From CAWHJB01 sp963698715 (GTDB taxonomy: Bacteria; Chloroflexota; Anaerolineae; Anaerolineales; UBA4823): a stretch of DNA of 64,000 nucleotides. Location: the NCBI GenBank assembly GCA_963698715.1, contig CAVORW010000003.1, positions 434,001 through 498,000 of the forward strand, given 5' to 3'. The notes beneath the pieces are model-generated. The model was not told the origin of the DNA. It made no database searches and worked only from the letters and a program-made list of their open reading frames with translations. A program made the translations under genes and the position numbers. Of the stretch, positions 33,892 through 42,602 are shown piece after piece (position 1 is the stretch's first letter; each line of letters begins with the position of its first letter).

Positions 33892-35166
33892 TGTATGGTG
33901 TAAAAAACCTAACCATTGGTATAAACCTGAGAAGAAGGTTGTCTTTGGTAATCGTGGATGACACCTCCCAGGATATTTCGCCTCCGTATTAGACCATTTC
34001 GGTTCTGTTCTCGTCCTGAAACGGATACAGGAAATCTCTGACCGATACCTTGATGTGGGCGAGCATGGTTGTAGTATTGATCATACTCTTTCAGAACACG
34101 CTGAAGGTGGTTTTCATTCAGAATCAGAATTTGATCCAAACACTCTTCGCGAGCAGATCGCACCCATCGTTCAGCAAAGGAATTTGCCCTGGGAGCCAGA
34201 AATGGGGTATGAACAATTTCTACATTTTCTGATGAAAATACAAGATCGAACGATGAGGTGAACTTCTTATCGTTATCATGGATAAGAAAAGCAAACTCTT
34301 TAGAATCATCGTTCAGGTTCCAGACCAGCTGCCGTGCCTGCTGTGTAACCCAGGTTGAGTTAGGAGCGGTTGTGCATCCTGCCAAATGGATCCGTCGTGT
34401 ACCCAATTTAATAAAAAACAGAACGTAGATGGTCTTGAGCCAGATGGTCTCCACGGTGAAGAAATCGCAGGCCAGGATCTGATCCTTGTAGTGTCCCAGG
34501 AAGGCTCGCCAGGTACCAGAAGATCGTTCATTTGTAGGTGGTACCCGATGTCGCTTCAGGATATTACGTACTGAAGAGGCACATAGTTTGTAACCAAGTT
34601 TGAGCAGTTCACCCTGGTCTTGCCGTAGCCCCAGCGCGGGTTTTCTTTCACCAAACGAATAATCAACGCTTCCAGCTCAGGCGAGATTCCTGGCCTGCCA
34701 GGTTTTCCTTTTCGTTTGAAGGTTCACTTGCGCCGAACCAGTTCTCGATGCCAGCGCAGAACTGTATCCGGTTTGAAGATCAACATGACTTGATTAAGAT
34801 GCTGGCGTGTACCATCCGTGAATCTAGAATACCTATCCAAGATGGTCGCCAATACCATTCGGTCAGGGTCAGATATTCGCAGAGGAATTTACATTTTGCG
34901 TTGTAAGATACGCACCTGTTGGCGAAGGATAAGAATCTCCAAATCTTTTTCACTTTTAGAGGTTCTCAAGATTGCCAACAGATCGAAAAATATGGAGAAC
35001 AATGACATCAGCAGGGTTGAGATCATGAGCCTTCCTTGAGATATGGGTTCTTTAAGTCAAACAGCTTACCACAAATCGGTAAGCTGTTTTAAAATAATGA
35101 AGATATCGCTTTACTCAGGGCAAGTAGGGTATCCAGAAGGTGTGGATGTATTATTTACACCATACA
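33892..35166 (-). mobile_element. IS-alpha copy D, degenerate, 1275 bp
   Basis: Both TGTATGGTGTAAA ends remain, even extended to GGG/CCC on the outside. The body differs at many positions from copies A-C, which are almost identical to one another, so this is an older or separately acquired copy. Confidence 0.88.
33909..35025 (-). pseudogene. IS-alpha transposase, decayed (copy D)
   Basis: The catalytic half from METIWLKTIYVLFFIKLG onwards is open (34454-33909) and keeps Asp251 and Glu286 (SFAERWVRSAREECLD). The upstream half is broken by a small deletion near 34615 (DLVVAPAR frame shift) and other changes. Not expected to be active. Confidence 0.85.
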
Positions 35167-35276
35167 CCCAGTTTCAACGCCTCAATCGCAGCGTATCGCC
35201 GCCGATCTTTTTCGGAAAGCGTGGCGTAATATTTCTTCATCGCTTGTTCAATTTCAGGACTGTAGGGCTGCATCAT
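35167..35276 (-). pseudogene. ISAzo13-like transposase, N-terminal fragment
   Basis: MMQPYSPEIEQAMKKYYATL and then SEKDRRRYAAIEALKLG is the typical opening of ISAzo13-family transposases. GGAGA precedes the start. The frame is cut by IS-alpha copy D after 36 residues. Confidence 0.7.
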
Positions 35277-35371
35277 TCTCCACCATAATAAGCACATCGA
35301 TTTGTCTGTTCACGAGAAGCTTATCCCTTTGAGCTATTTTTTGCAAGGACGAATTGCCACTGGACAGTTAT

Positions 35372-35440
35372 TTAATTCTCATTCCTTAGTTCCTCAAGAA
35401 CCCCCTTCACTAGTTGATCAATGGTTTTTTGTGTACTCAT
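35372..35440 (-). CDS. Short reading frame, 22 residues, possibly a truncated recombinase start
   Basis: MSTQKTIDQLVKGVLEELRN with AAAGGAG six to seven bases before the ATG, the best ribosome site in this stretch. The sequence resembles the opening of a tyrosine recombinase, but the frame stops at once. It is probably a relic like its neighbours; a real small peptide is possible. Confidence 0.35.
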   Translation of the reverse strand: MSTQKTIDQLVKGVLEELRNEN

Positions 35441-35473
35441 AATTAGCTCCTTTTGTAAGCTAATAATGAAGGA

Positions 35474-35697
35474 TTATGGGAAGTGTTTCCCCGAAATTTC
35501 AGCCAATTTGCCGGTTAAATCATAAACGCTTCCCATAACTTTTAGCTTCCCATAATGGCGCATATCATGAAAACGGTAGTTTTCTAAGCCAGCGCGCTTC
35601 AGAACGTTTTTATTGTCCCGATCCATATTGCGTTGATCGAACGGACTACCGGAAACGGTTGTAAAGATTAGACCGTGTTCCTGCCCAAATCCCGCAA
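35474..35697 (-). pseudogene. Tyrosine recombinase fragment
   Basis: AGFGQEHGLIFTTVSGSPFD, then NVLKRAGLENYRFHDMRHYG, matches the catalytic region of phage-type integrases with the HxxR box (HDMRH). After MRH the sequence no longer fits the family, and the conserved Tyr is missing. Repeats of CTTCCCATAA surround the break. Confidence 0.65.
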
Positions 35698-35726
35698 GTT
35701 ACACTAACACTATGACTGGTATATAA

Positions 35727-36059
35727 TCAGGGGGCAGGCCGGCACCAATCGTACAGGTGTTTGCAGACGGGAAGCAACTACTTCTGCTCGATGGACAGGG
35801 TATGGGCAATACAAAAGCTTCGCATGATGGCTCGCGCGGCTGGTTCAACCAGTTGCGCATCAACCAGTCTCCTGCCCGGGCACTGGATCTGGTCAATACC
35901 GTAATGGCTTATGGCGCCACGCATCACTACGCATTGACTTTGGGCGATTGGACCGATGCCGTATTGGAAGCTGCCAGCTGGTTGGAGTTGAAAATGGTTC
36001 AGCCGGTGCCTTATACCGACTACAAACCCTTCCCGGTTTATGCGAATGGAATGAAATAA
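35727..36059 (+). pseudogene. Sugar isomerase (L-fucose/arabinose isomerase-like), C-terminal fragment
   Basis: About 110 residues without a proper start, after a TAA at 35724. VFADGKQLLLLDGQGMGNTK and GATHHYALTLGDWTDAVLEA resemble the C-terminal domain of L-fucose isomerase-like proteins, which end with an HH and a GD-containing helix. It sits 51 bases before the phosphofructokinase start and was probably the first gene of that operon. Assignment is tentative. Confidence 0.5.
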
Positions 36060-36110
36060 CATTCAATTCAAGCGGCGCGCTTGAGGTCCAAATCTGGGAG
36101 TGCGATAAAT

Positions 36111-37319
36111 ATGGTTCAACCGACATCTAATCTGCTGGTCAGTCAAAGCGGAGGCCCCACTTCGGTGCTTAATGCCACCCTGGCGGGTGTGATCGAAGCA
36201 GCCCAGCAACTTGGTTTCTCCGGGATTTACGGCCTCGCTCATGGTATCCAGGGGGCTTTACAGGACAAGGTGATCGATCTAAGCCAGATAAGCCCAACGA
36301 ATATCCAAAGATTAAAACTGATTTCAGGCGCTGCATTAGGTTCTTCCCGTTACCAGCTGAAGGAAGACGATCAGATCCGAGTTCTGGAGTTTTTGCGGCA
36401 GCGGAGTATCGGGTATTTTATCGCCATCGGTGGCAATGGCTCGATGGCAGCCTGCCGGCAATTGCTGGAAATTACCGATCGGGCGGGCGATGAAATCTGT
36501 ATTCTGGGTGCACCGAAAACCATCGACAACGACCTACCCGAAACCGACCACAGCCCTGGTTATGGTAGTGCAGCACGCTTCTGTGGCTCAGCTACCCGCG
36601 ATCTGGGCCTGGACCTGGAGGCTATGAGCTTATTCGATGATGTCCATATCCTAGAATGCCTGGGTCGGGATTCTGGCTGGATCACGGCTGCGAGTATCTT
36701 AGGCAAGTATGATGACGATGAAGCCCCCCATTTAGTCTATTTACCGGAGCTGCCCTTTGATGAAAGAAAATTCTTGGAGGACGTCAGCCAGGTACACAGC
36801 CGCTTAGGGAGGGTCGTCGTGGCCATTGGTGAAGGGCTGCGCGATGCTTCCGGACATTACATCGGCCAGCCTAGAGATAAGGACTGGGGTCTTGATCGTA
36901 ATGGCAATCCACAGGTGACTTTAACCAGCGGTGCTGCCGCCTTCCTGGCAGAACTAGTCCGCCGGGAGTTAAAACTGCAGGCTCGCTCATCGCGGCCTTT
37001 GTTTACCGGGCGCACTTCATCGGCTACCACCTCTGTTGTCGATCGTCAGGAAGCTTATGAGGTGGGAAAATTTGCAGTCATAAGCCTGGCAAAAAAGGTC
37101 AGCGGAAAAATGGTATCGATCCGACGAGTTTCAAATCTGCCTTACCATGTGACTTATGAGCTTGTACCCCTGGATAAGGTTGTAACCGGTACCCATCCTT
37201 TTCCCCGCGAATATATTCATCCTAATGGCAATATGATCCTGCCGTCATTCAAAACGTATCTGGAGCCGTTGATCGGGGATCCTTTACCGGTTTTGTTACG
37301 CTTTCCAATTCGGAATTAA
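36111..37319 (+). CDS. Phosphofructokinase, PPi-type group
   Basis: Phosphorylates a sugar phosphate such as fructose 6-phosphate in the cytoplasm. 402 residues. SQSGGPTSVLNA opens the protein, IGGNGSMAA near 106 is the donor-phosphate loop, PKTIDNDLPETDHSPGYG near 137 the active site with catalytic Asp, and LECLGRDSGWITAAS near 182 the sugar-binding region. Lys in PKTIDND is typical of pyrophosphate-dependent enzymes (ATP enzymes have Gly), but the Gly in GGNGS is the ATP-type residue. The donor is therefore uncertain. GGGAG precedes the ATG at 36111. Confidence 0.88.
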   Translation: MVQPTSNLLVSQSGGPTSVLNATLAGVIEAAQQLGFSGIYGLAHGIQGALQDKVIDLSQISPTNIQRLKLISGAALGSSRYQLKEDDQIRVLEFLRQRSIGYFIAIGGNGSMAACRQLLEITDRAGDEICILGAPKTIDNDLPETDHSPGYGSAARFCGSATRDLGLDLEAMSLFDDVHILECLGRDSGWITAASILGKYDDDEAPHLVYLPELPFDERKFLEDVSQVHSRLGRVVVAIGEGLRDASGHYIGQPRDKDWGLDRNGNPQVTLTSGAAAFLAELVRRELKLQARSSRPLFTGRTSSATTSVVDRQEAYEVGKFAVISLAKKVSGKMVSIRRVSNLPYHVTYELVPLDKVVTGTHPFPREYIHPNGNMILPSFKTYLEPLIGDPLPVLLRFPIRN

Positions 37320-37409
37320 GTCTCATTCTATTGAACCTCGCCCGGTTGGGCGCAAGCTACCGATCTCAAACATGGCCCAATCCTGTAATTGTCCAAGAAG
37401 AGGAACCCC

Positions 37410-38447
37410 ATGACCTACACCTGTGCATCTTACCAGTTCGATCTCAACCAGTATTTTCCGATATCCCTATTCGATCGGATCACGGATATGAGGGTCCAGT
37501 CACCTGAAATCATTCTCGAATCCGCCCGGGCACGCAAGCGCCGGTCAACTTTAACAAAAGATGGTAAATTTACTTTACTTGCAGCTGACCACCCGGGCCG
37601 TGGAGTGACCCGGCTGGCTAGCGACCCCTTTGGGATGGCCGACCGTCACGAATATCTGGGTCGGGTACTGCGTGTACTGGTGGTATCTGACTTTGATGGT
37701 TTCATGGGTACACCGGATATGATCGAAGATCTGCTCATTCTTGATTATCTGCTTCAAGAACAAGGAGGAGCATCTTTCTTGGATGGCAAAGTCTTGGTGG
37801 GCTGTATGCAGCGCGGAGGCGTAGCTGGCGTTCACGGCGAGATCGACGACCGCTTTGGTAGTTATAGTGCCGCTTCTCTCCAGCGCTTTAATCTGGACGG
37901 AGGCAAAATGATGTTCCGCTTGGTGCCGGATGACGAGCGGTCATTGTGGACAATCGATTACTGCTCCAAGGCAATCAACGATCTGGTGCAGCGCGATCTC
38001 GTCCCGTTTGTTGAACCGTTACGAATGGATTGGGATGGCAATTCTTGGGTGATGAAGAATACTGCCGATGAATTGGTCAAACTAGTTGGGGTGATCAGCG
38101 CCCTGGGGGAGACATCCAGTCGTACCTGGATGAAACTGCCCTACTGCCAGGACTTTCAGCGGGTTGCAATGGCAACCAGCTTACCGATATTAATGCTAGG
38201 CGGCGATACGCTCGGTAATCCGGAGCCAACTTTCAGGGATTTCCAAGCCGGTATGAACAGCCGCAAGAATGTGCGTGGGGTTATGGTTGGACGAAATGTG
38301 CTCTATCCCGGGGCAGACGACCCGGCCGCTGTCGCCAACGCAGTCCACATGATCGTCCATGCTGGCATTTCAGCTGAAGAAGCCGTGGAGCAGACGATTG
38401 CTCGGCGAGGCGAAAGGATGGATGAACTCTTGGAAGTGGCTGTGTAG
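37410..38447 (+). CDS. DhnA/Cgl0159-type (beta/alpha)8 aldolase-like protein
   Basis: 345 residues, similar to the Cgl0159 family found near inositol and sugar catabolic genes, related to class I fructose-bisphosphate aldolases. Recognisable: LLAADHPGRGVTRL near 58, KVLVGCMQRGGVAG near 125, FVEPLRMDWDG near 200, WMKLPYCQDFQRV near 240 with a possible Schiff-base Lys, and VRGVMVGRNVLYPG near 290. I chose the ATG at 37410, behind AGAGGA. Its place between phosphofructokinase and triosephosphate isomerase suggests it cleaves the bisphosphate made by the former. Confidence 0.8.
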   Translation: MTYTCASYQFDLNQYFPISLFDRITDMRVQSPEIILESARARKRRSTLTKDGKFTLLAADHPGRGVTRLASDPFGMADRHEYLGRVLRVLVVSDFDGFMGTPDMIEDLLILDYLLQEQGGASFLDGKVLVGCMQRGGVAGVHGEIDDRFGSYSAASLQRFNLDGGKMMFRLVPDDERSLWTIDYCSKAINDLVQRDLVPFVEPLRMDWDGNSWVMKNTADELVKLVGVISALGETSSRTWMKLPYCQDFQRVAMATSLPILMLGGDTLGNPEPTFRDFQAGMNSRKNVRGVMVGRNVLYPGADDPAAVANAVHMIVHAGISAEEAVEQTIARRGERMDELLEVAV

Positions 38448-38801
38448 CTATTTGTCCGACTACGTGAGTAATTTCCGGCTGATCCTCCATTGCGGCCGTT
38501 AGATCGCTGCGATTGTCACACTCAGCAAGGGAGTCATCATATCCGCCAACTTTCTTTGACCCCATCAGCCAAATAAAAATAGATGTGGGCGCACCGCTAA
38601 AAGGTCCGGTAGTAGGCGATGAGCTGCTGGCTGAGAAAATGTATTCGCTACTTTCATCCTGCGGTTGGCCTTGGGAAGGGTAGAAGTAATGGAGTCATTA
38701 TTATAAAGATCTTTCGTGTCCCGTTTTTTGGGATTTGCCCTTACAGGGATTTGAGCAAAGTTTATTTCTGACATCTTTCTCATGAGCAGGAGGGATTCGA
38801 T
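38448..38801 (+). other. Intergenic region with a possible coding relic
   Basis: No complete gene. A plus-strand frame ending at 38683 reads IKIDVGAPLKGPVVGDELLA, then EKMYSLLSSCGWPWEG and a stop. The composition looks protein-like and may be the tail of a lost gene, but I do not recognise it. The last 20 bases carry the AGGAGG of the next gene. Confidence 0.4.
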
Positions 38802-39731
38802 ATGAAGCAATTATTTGTGAATCTAAAACGGTTTGATGTGCCCCGCAGCCTGGGCGGGCTGTGCCCGGAGAGCGATCCGATCGCCTGGATCGAGTCGGTC
38901 ATGGTCGACTCTGTCCGGTCAGGGATGGGCAGCCTGCCGGGTCTGCGGCTGGTATACCTACTGCCGGAAGGCCTGGTCTCGGCGGCCGTCCGGTTATTGG
39001 CGGACCAACCCGCAACTGAAGCCCAGGGCATATCCGTCGGGTGCCAGGGCGTGCATTGGGATAATATCGCTCCAGGCAAGAATTTTGGGGCGTTTACCAC
39101 TGCCCTTCCGGCTGCCGCCGCCAGGAACCTGGGCAGCAGTTGGACTATCATCGGCCACTCTGAAGAACGCCGGTTTAAAAGCCAGATCATCCATGCCTAT
39201 GAGCCCATGGCAGCCAGCCTGCCGGAATTGCGCCAGCGAGCAGCAGCTGCAGTGGACGGCCTGATCCACGCTGAAGTTGAAAACGCTTTCGCCTCCGGGC
39301 TGGATGTGCTGCTGTGCGTCGGTGAGGCTGCCGAAGAGCGCGGCGAAGGCAGCTTCGAAGAGCAGCAGCCCCGCATCCGGGCCATCCTGGAGGCGCAGTT
39401 GCTCGCCAATCTGGTCGGTCTGCCAGGGATGGCTACTGGACGGCAAGTTGTGATCGGTTACGAGCCCATCTGGGCGATTGGGCCTGGCAAGGTACCGCCC
39501 GGCAGAGAATATATCAGCTTCGTCTCAGCCTTCATTCAGGATGTGGTCCGCAAGCAATTTGGCTATGAGATCACAGTGGTTTATGGGGGCGGCTTGAAAG
39601 AGGAGAATGCAGCCATGATCTCTAGCATTGAAACAATTGCTGGTGGCTTGGTGGCTCTTACCCGTTTCACGGGAGAAATCGGTTTTAATGTGTCTGGTCT
39701 GAAGGGTATCGTTGCAAAGTATCTGGCTTGA
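38802..39731 (+). CDS. tpiA: Triosephosphate isomerase (divergent, long form)
   Basis: Interconverts dihydroxyacetone phosphate and glyceraldehyde 3-phosphate, or an analogous sugar phosphate. 309 residues, longer than the usual 250. Catalytic landmarks are present: NLKRF at the start (position of the N-K pair), IIGHSEERR near 125 with the electrophilic His, and VIGYEPIWAIGPGKVPPG near 215 with the catalytic Glu and loop 6; YGGGLKEEN near 265 binds phosphate. An AGGAGG site precedes the ATG. The extra length and operon suggest a paralogue dedicated to this pathway. Confidence 0.88.
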   Translation: MKQLFVNLKRFDVPRSLGGLCPESDPIAWIESVMVDSVRSGMGSLPGLRLVYLLPEGLVSAAVRLLADQPATEAQGISVGCQGVHWDNIAPGKNFGAFTTALPAAAARNLGSSWTIIGHSEERRFKSQIIHAYEPMAASLPELRQRAAAAVDGLIHAEVENAFASGLDVLLCVGEAAEERGEGSFEEQQPRIRAILEAQLLANLVGLPGMATGRQVVIGYEPIWAIGPGKVPPGREYISFVSAFIQDVVRKQFGYEITVVYGGGLKEENAAMISSIETIAGGLVALTRFTGEIGFNVSGLKGIVAKYLA

Positions 39732-39749
39732 TAGGACAAGGAAGGCATC

Positions 39750-41198
39750 ATGAAGAGCGTTCAATTTGAATACGGCGAAGGCACCCTGAATGTTGAGCTG
39801 CCTGACTCGGCCGATGTATTCATTCCAGGTGAGACGGTAGCTGACCCGCCTTATCTCATGGACGTGCAGGCAGCCACCCGCCAGTCGATCCTCAACCCAC
39901 TTGGGGTGCCGCCGATCGCCGAACTGGTCCGCCCCGACTCTAAGGTGACCATCAGCTTCCCGGATCGCGTCAAGGGTGGCTTCCAGCCCAATTCGCACCG
40001 CAAGACAGCTATCCCGATTCTGATCGATGAATGCCTGAATGCGGGTGTATTGAAGCAGGATATCTTGTTGATCTGCTCGAACGGCCTGCATCGCAAGAAC
40101 ACCGATGAGGAGATCCGGGCTCTGCTGGGCGATGCGGTGTACGACCAGTTCATGCCAACCCACCAGATCGTCAACCACGACTCGGAGGATTGGGAGCATT
40201 TGATCGATCTGGGCTATGACGATCTCGGCGATCGGGTCATCATGAACAAGGACGTTTTCGAATCCGATCTGGCGATCCTGATCGGTCACGTGCTTGGCAA
40301 CCCGTATGGCGGTTATTCAGGTGGTTATAAGATGGCGGCCACCGGCATCACCCATTGGAAATCGATCGCTTCGCACCATATCCCGGCGGTTATGCACCAA
40401 CCGGACTTCACGACGGTCTCGCCCCACAGCACCATGCGGGATAAGTTCGACGCCATCGGCCGGCACATGGAAGCCCGTATGGGGCGCAAATTCTTTATGT
40501 GCGATGCGGTCCTGGATACCCGGGCACACCAGATTGCTATCTTCTCGGGCTCTGGGTCGGCGATCCAGCCAGAATCCTGGAAGATCGCCAACCGCCGCAC
40601 CTACGTCCCCTGGGCGACGGAAAAGTATGACGTGATGATGTTCGGAATGCCCCAGAACTTTCACTACGGCAATGGCCACGGCACCAACCCGATCCTGATC
40701 ATGCAGGCCATCGCGGCCAACATCGTCCGCCACAAGCGGGTCCTGAATGATCGTTGCGTGGTGATCTGTTCGTCGATCTGCAACGGCTATTTCCACGATG
40801 AGGAGTTCCCCTCCTACCGGGAAGTGTACCAGCTGTTCCAGAAGGACTACCACAACACCCTGCCAGAGTTGGCGAAATTCGGCGAGTACATCGCCACCCG
40901 CCAGGAGTATATCGACCGCTACCGCTTCAATTACGGTTACCACCCCTACCATGCCTTGTCGATGATCTCCTGTGGTCATATTGCCGAGATGCACACCCTG
41001 GCGACCTATATCGTCGGCGCTTATGAGCCAGGCTATGCCCGGGCGATGGGCATGAAGACCCGGCCAACCTTCGCGGCTGCCCTGGAGGACGCCCGGCGCT
41101 ACGTGGGTCTGGATCCGAAGATCCTGGCGCTGCCATTTACCTTTCGGACAGCTGGCGTGCATCTCATGATGGCGGATGAATCAGTATCGGAACTTTGA
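39750..41198 (+). CDS. LarA-like (DUF2088) protein, probable hydroxy-acid racemase/epimerase family
   Basis: 482 residues. The LarA family fold is visible from NGLHRKNTDEEIRALLG near 112 and IGHVLGNPYGGYSGGYK near 175. LarA enzymes racemise 2-hydroxy acids with a nickel pincer cofactor held on a Lys, kept here in SGGYK. The motif EPHxFAGYSGG of classical LarA reads LGNPYGGYSGG, so the second catalytic His is missing. Function may differ: an aldonate or sugar epimerase is plausible. It starts 18 bases after tpiA. No larBCE genes are nearby. Confidence 0.75.
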   Translation: MKSVQFEYGEGTLNVELPDSADVFIPGETVADPPYLMDVQAATRQSILNPLGVPPIAELVRPDSKVTISFPDRVKGGFQPNSHRKTAIPILIDECLNAGVLKQDILLICSNGLHRKNTDEEIRALLGDAVYDQFMPTHQIVNHDSEDWEHLIDLGYDDLGDRVIMNKDVFESDLAILIGHVLGNPYGGYSGGYKMAATGITHWKSIASHHIPAVMHQPDFTTVSPHSTMRDKFDAIGRHMEARMGRKFFMCDAVLDTRAHQIAIFSGSGSAIQPESWKIANRRTYVPWATEKYDVMMFGMPQNFHYGNGHGTNPILIMQAIAANIVRHKRVLNDRCVVICSSICNGYFHDEEFPSYREVYQLFQKDYHNTLPELAKFGEYIATRQEYIDRYRFNYGYHPYHALSMISCGHIAEMHTLATYIVGAYEPGYARAMGMKTRPTFAAALEDARRYVGLDPKILALPFTFRTAGVHLMMADESVSEL

Positions 41199-41224
41199 GC
41201 TAGCGGTATTTATCTTGCTAAACA

Positions 41225-41580
41225 TTGGCGAATTTGGAGCCGCCTAGAGGGACAAACTACCGGATTACTGTCGCCGCTGTGGAGTGCGCATTATGTGTAA
41301 TGCCGGCTGTCCCAAGAACAGGATCCTGAAAACCCCGGATGGCGAGCCAGGCCTGAATTACCTGTGCAAAGGTTACCGGGCGTTTTTCAACCATATCGAC
41401 CAGCCTATGAAGAAAATGTCAAAATCTGGACTGATCAAACTTGGGCGGCTCCGGCTGACATCATGGGACTTCTCGATCAGGCCGAACCATCCGTTAATAG
41501 CCAGCCCTTAAAGCCTCAGCCTATACAGAAAAAGAAGAAAAAGAAATCGCGGTCGGCGATCGAGCAAACGTTAATGGTTT
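41225..41580 (+). pseudogene. Anaerobic sulfatase-maturating enzyme, C-terminal relic
   Basis: DKLPDYCRRCGVRIMCNAGC then PKNR and GLNYLCKGYRAFFNHIDQ is the cysteine-rich C-terminal cluster of anSME radical-SAM proteins. The frame is broken by a TAG just before (GEFGAA-stop-RDKL) and by a shift near 41410, after which another frame (ENVKIWTDQTWAAP) continues. The radical-SAM part is gone. Sulfatases are absent from the window. Confidence 0.7.
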
Positions 41581-41682
41581 TATAGTTAAATGTTACTCCG
41601 AAAATATGGACCAACGAATCTTAACCACACCCCGCGAGCCGAATTGAATTCAGCCTGGTGGTATTTCCTGAGGTCGGTGGAT

Positions 41683-42250
41683 ATCGTGGTTGGCTATCGC
41701 CGGGAGTAATTGCGACCTGACATATTGGCAGCATTGACGGTAACGATCATTTCTCTCCGTGCCCGGCCTGAGGGAAACGCTGGTATTGGTGGCTGGAAAC
41801 ATCCAGCAAACCCACCTGATCAGCCTTGGTCTGGGTCTGGCAGCGATGGCAGTGATCGTCATACTCAAGCGGCTGAACGAAAACCTGCCGGGACCTTTGC
41901 TGGCGATGTTAGTTATCTCCTTGCTTGTGGCCGTCTTCCGGCTGGATGAGGCGGGTGAGCGGGTCATCAGCGAGATGCCGCGCGGCCTGCCGGCTATGGT
42001 CGATCTCGCCGGGCTCGACCAGAACCTCGTTAGTGTGCTGATGACCGGAGCTTTGGCGGTTGCCGCTATCGGATTGGTGGAGACGATGTCCATCGGCCGG
42101 GTGATCGCCGCCCAGACTCGCCAGTGCCTGGATAGCAACCAGGAATTTATTGGCCAGGACCTGGCAAACATTGCCTGTGGGCTATTCTCCGGTTCCAACA
42201 TGAAATGTGTCGGAACGGGAGGGTTGAGTTTAGATAAGGTTTACCTCGCT
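41683..42250 (+). pseudogene. SulP-family anion permease with internal deletion
   Basis: RPDILAALTVTIISL near 41713 is the usual SulP N-terminus. It jumps directly to MPGLRETLVLVAGNI (about 41759) and continues through LPGPLLAMLV, ALAVAAIGLVETMSIGRVIA and FIGQDLANIACGLFSG. About 150-200 codons are missing in between, and the STAS end is lost after 42200. Confidence 0.75.
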
Positions 42251-42561
42251 CAATTACCCCTTCATCGTACTCCAAATAGACAATTGAACTGGCGCAACCA
42301 TGTTCCTACGGTTGCCGGATCTCCTTGTAGTGGGCAACCTGCCGGACAGGTTCCGCTCGTTGAGCCACCCATCCCAAGTCCTGGGATAGACTGTCAACAG
42401 CACCGGACTGTTTTCAGTCGGGCAGCCTAATGGCGAGTTGGAGACCTGCATTTTGTCAGCAAACAGCGATTGCAGGTTGTCTACCTCCGCATTGCGCAGC
42501 ACTTCTCGCGCCAGAACGGTGATGAAGTCGCCCACTTTTGATTCCTTTATAAACCCAATAG
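42251..42561. other. Intergenic region without a recognisable gene
   Basis: About 310 bases. A minus-strand frame (42254-42583) has no known motif. It lies between a decayed permease and an intact ATPase gene and is probably debris. Confidence 0.5.
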
Positions 42562-42597
42562 TTTTCATTGACAGTGAAAACAAATTGGTGTATTATT
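42562..42597 (+). promoter_or_regulatory. Promoter with operator for the DUF4143 ATPase
   Basis: TTGACA (42569-42574), 17-base spacer, TATTAT (42592-42597). The -35 box is bracketed by the perfect inverted repeat GTTTTCA (42562-42568) and TGAAAAC (42576-42582). The first in-frame GTG (42603) lies six bases after the -10 box, so the mRNA may be leaderless. Confidence 0.75.
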
Positions 42598-42602
42598 TCG
42601 TT

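Noticed and set aside
17487..35166. Repeated sequence blocks that might be a CRISPR array or satellite.
   Set aside because: Each block is a full or broken insertion sequence with terminal inverted repeats and a transposase; there are no short regular repeats with spacers.
40317..41162. A 281-codon frame opposite the LarA-like gene.
   Set aside because: Antisense shadow of a strongly conserved gene; no family resemblance.
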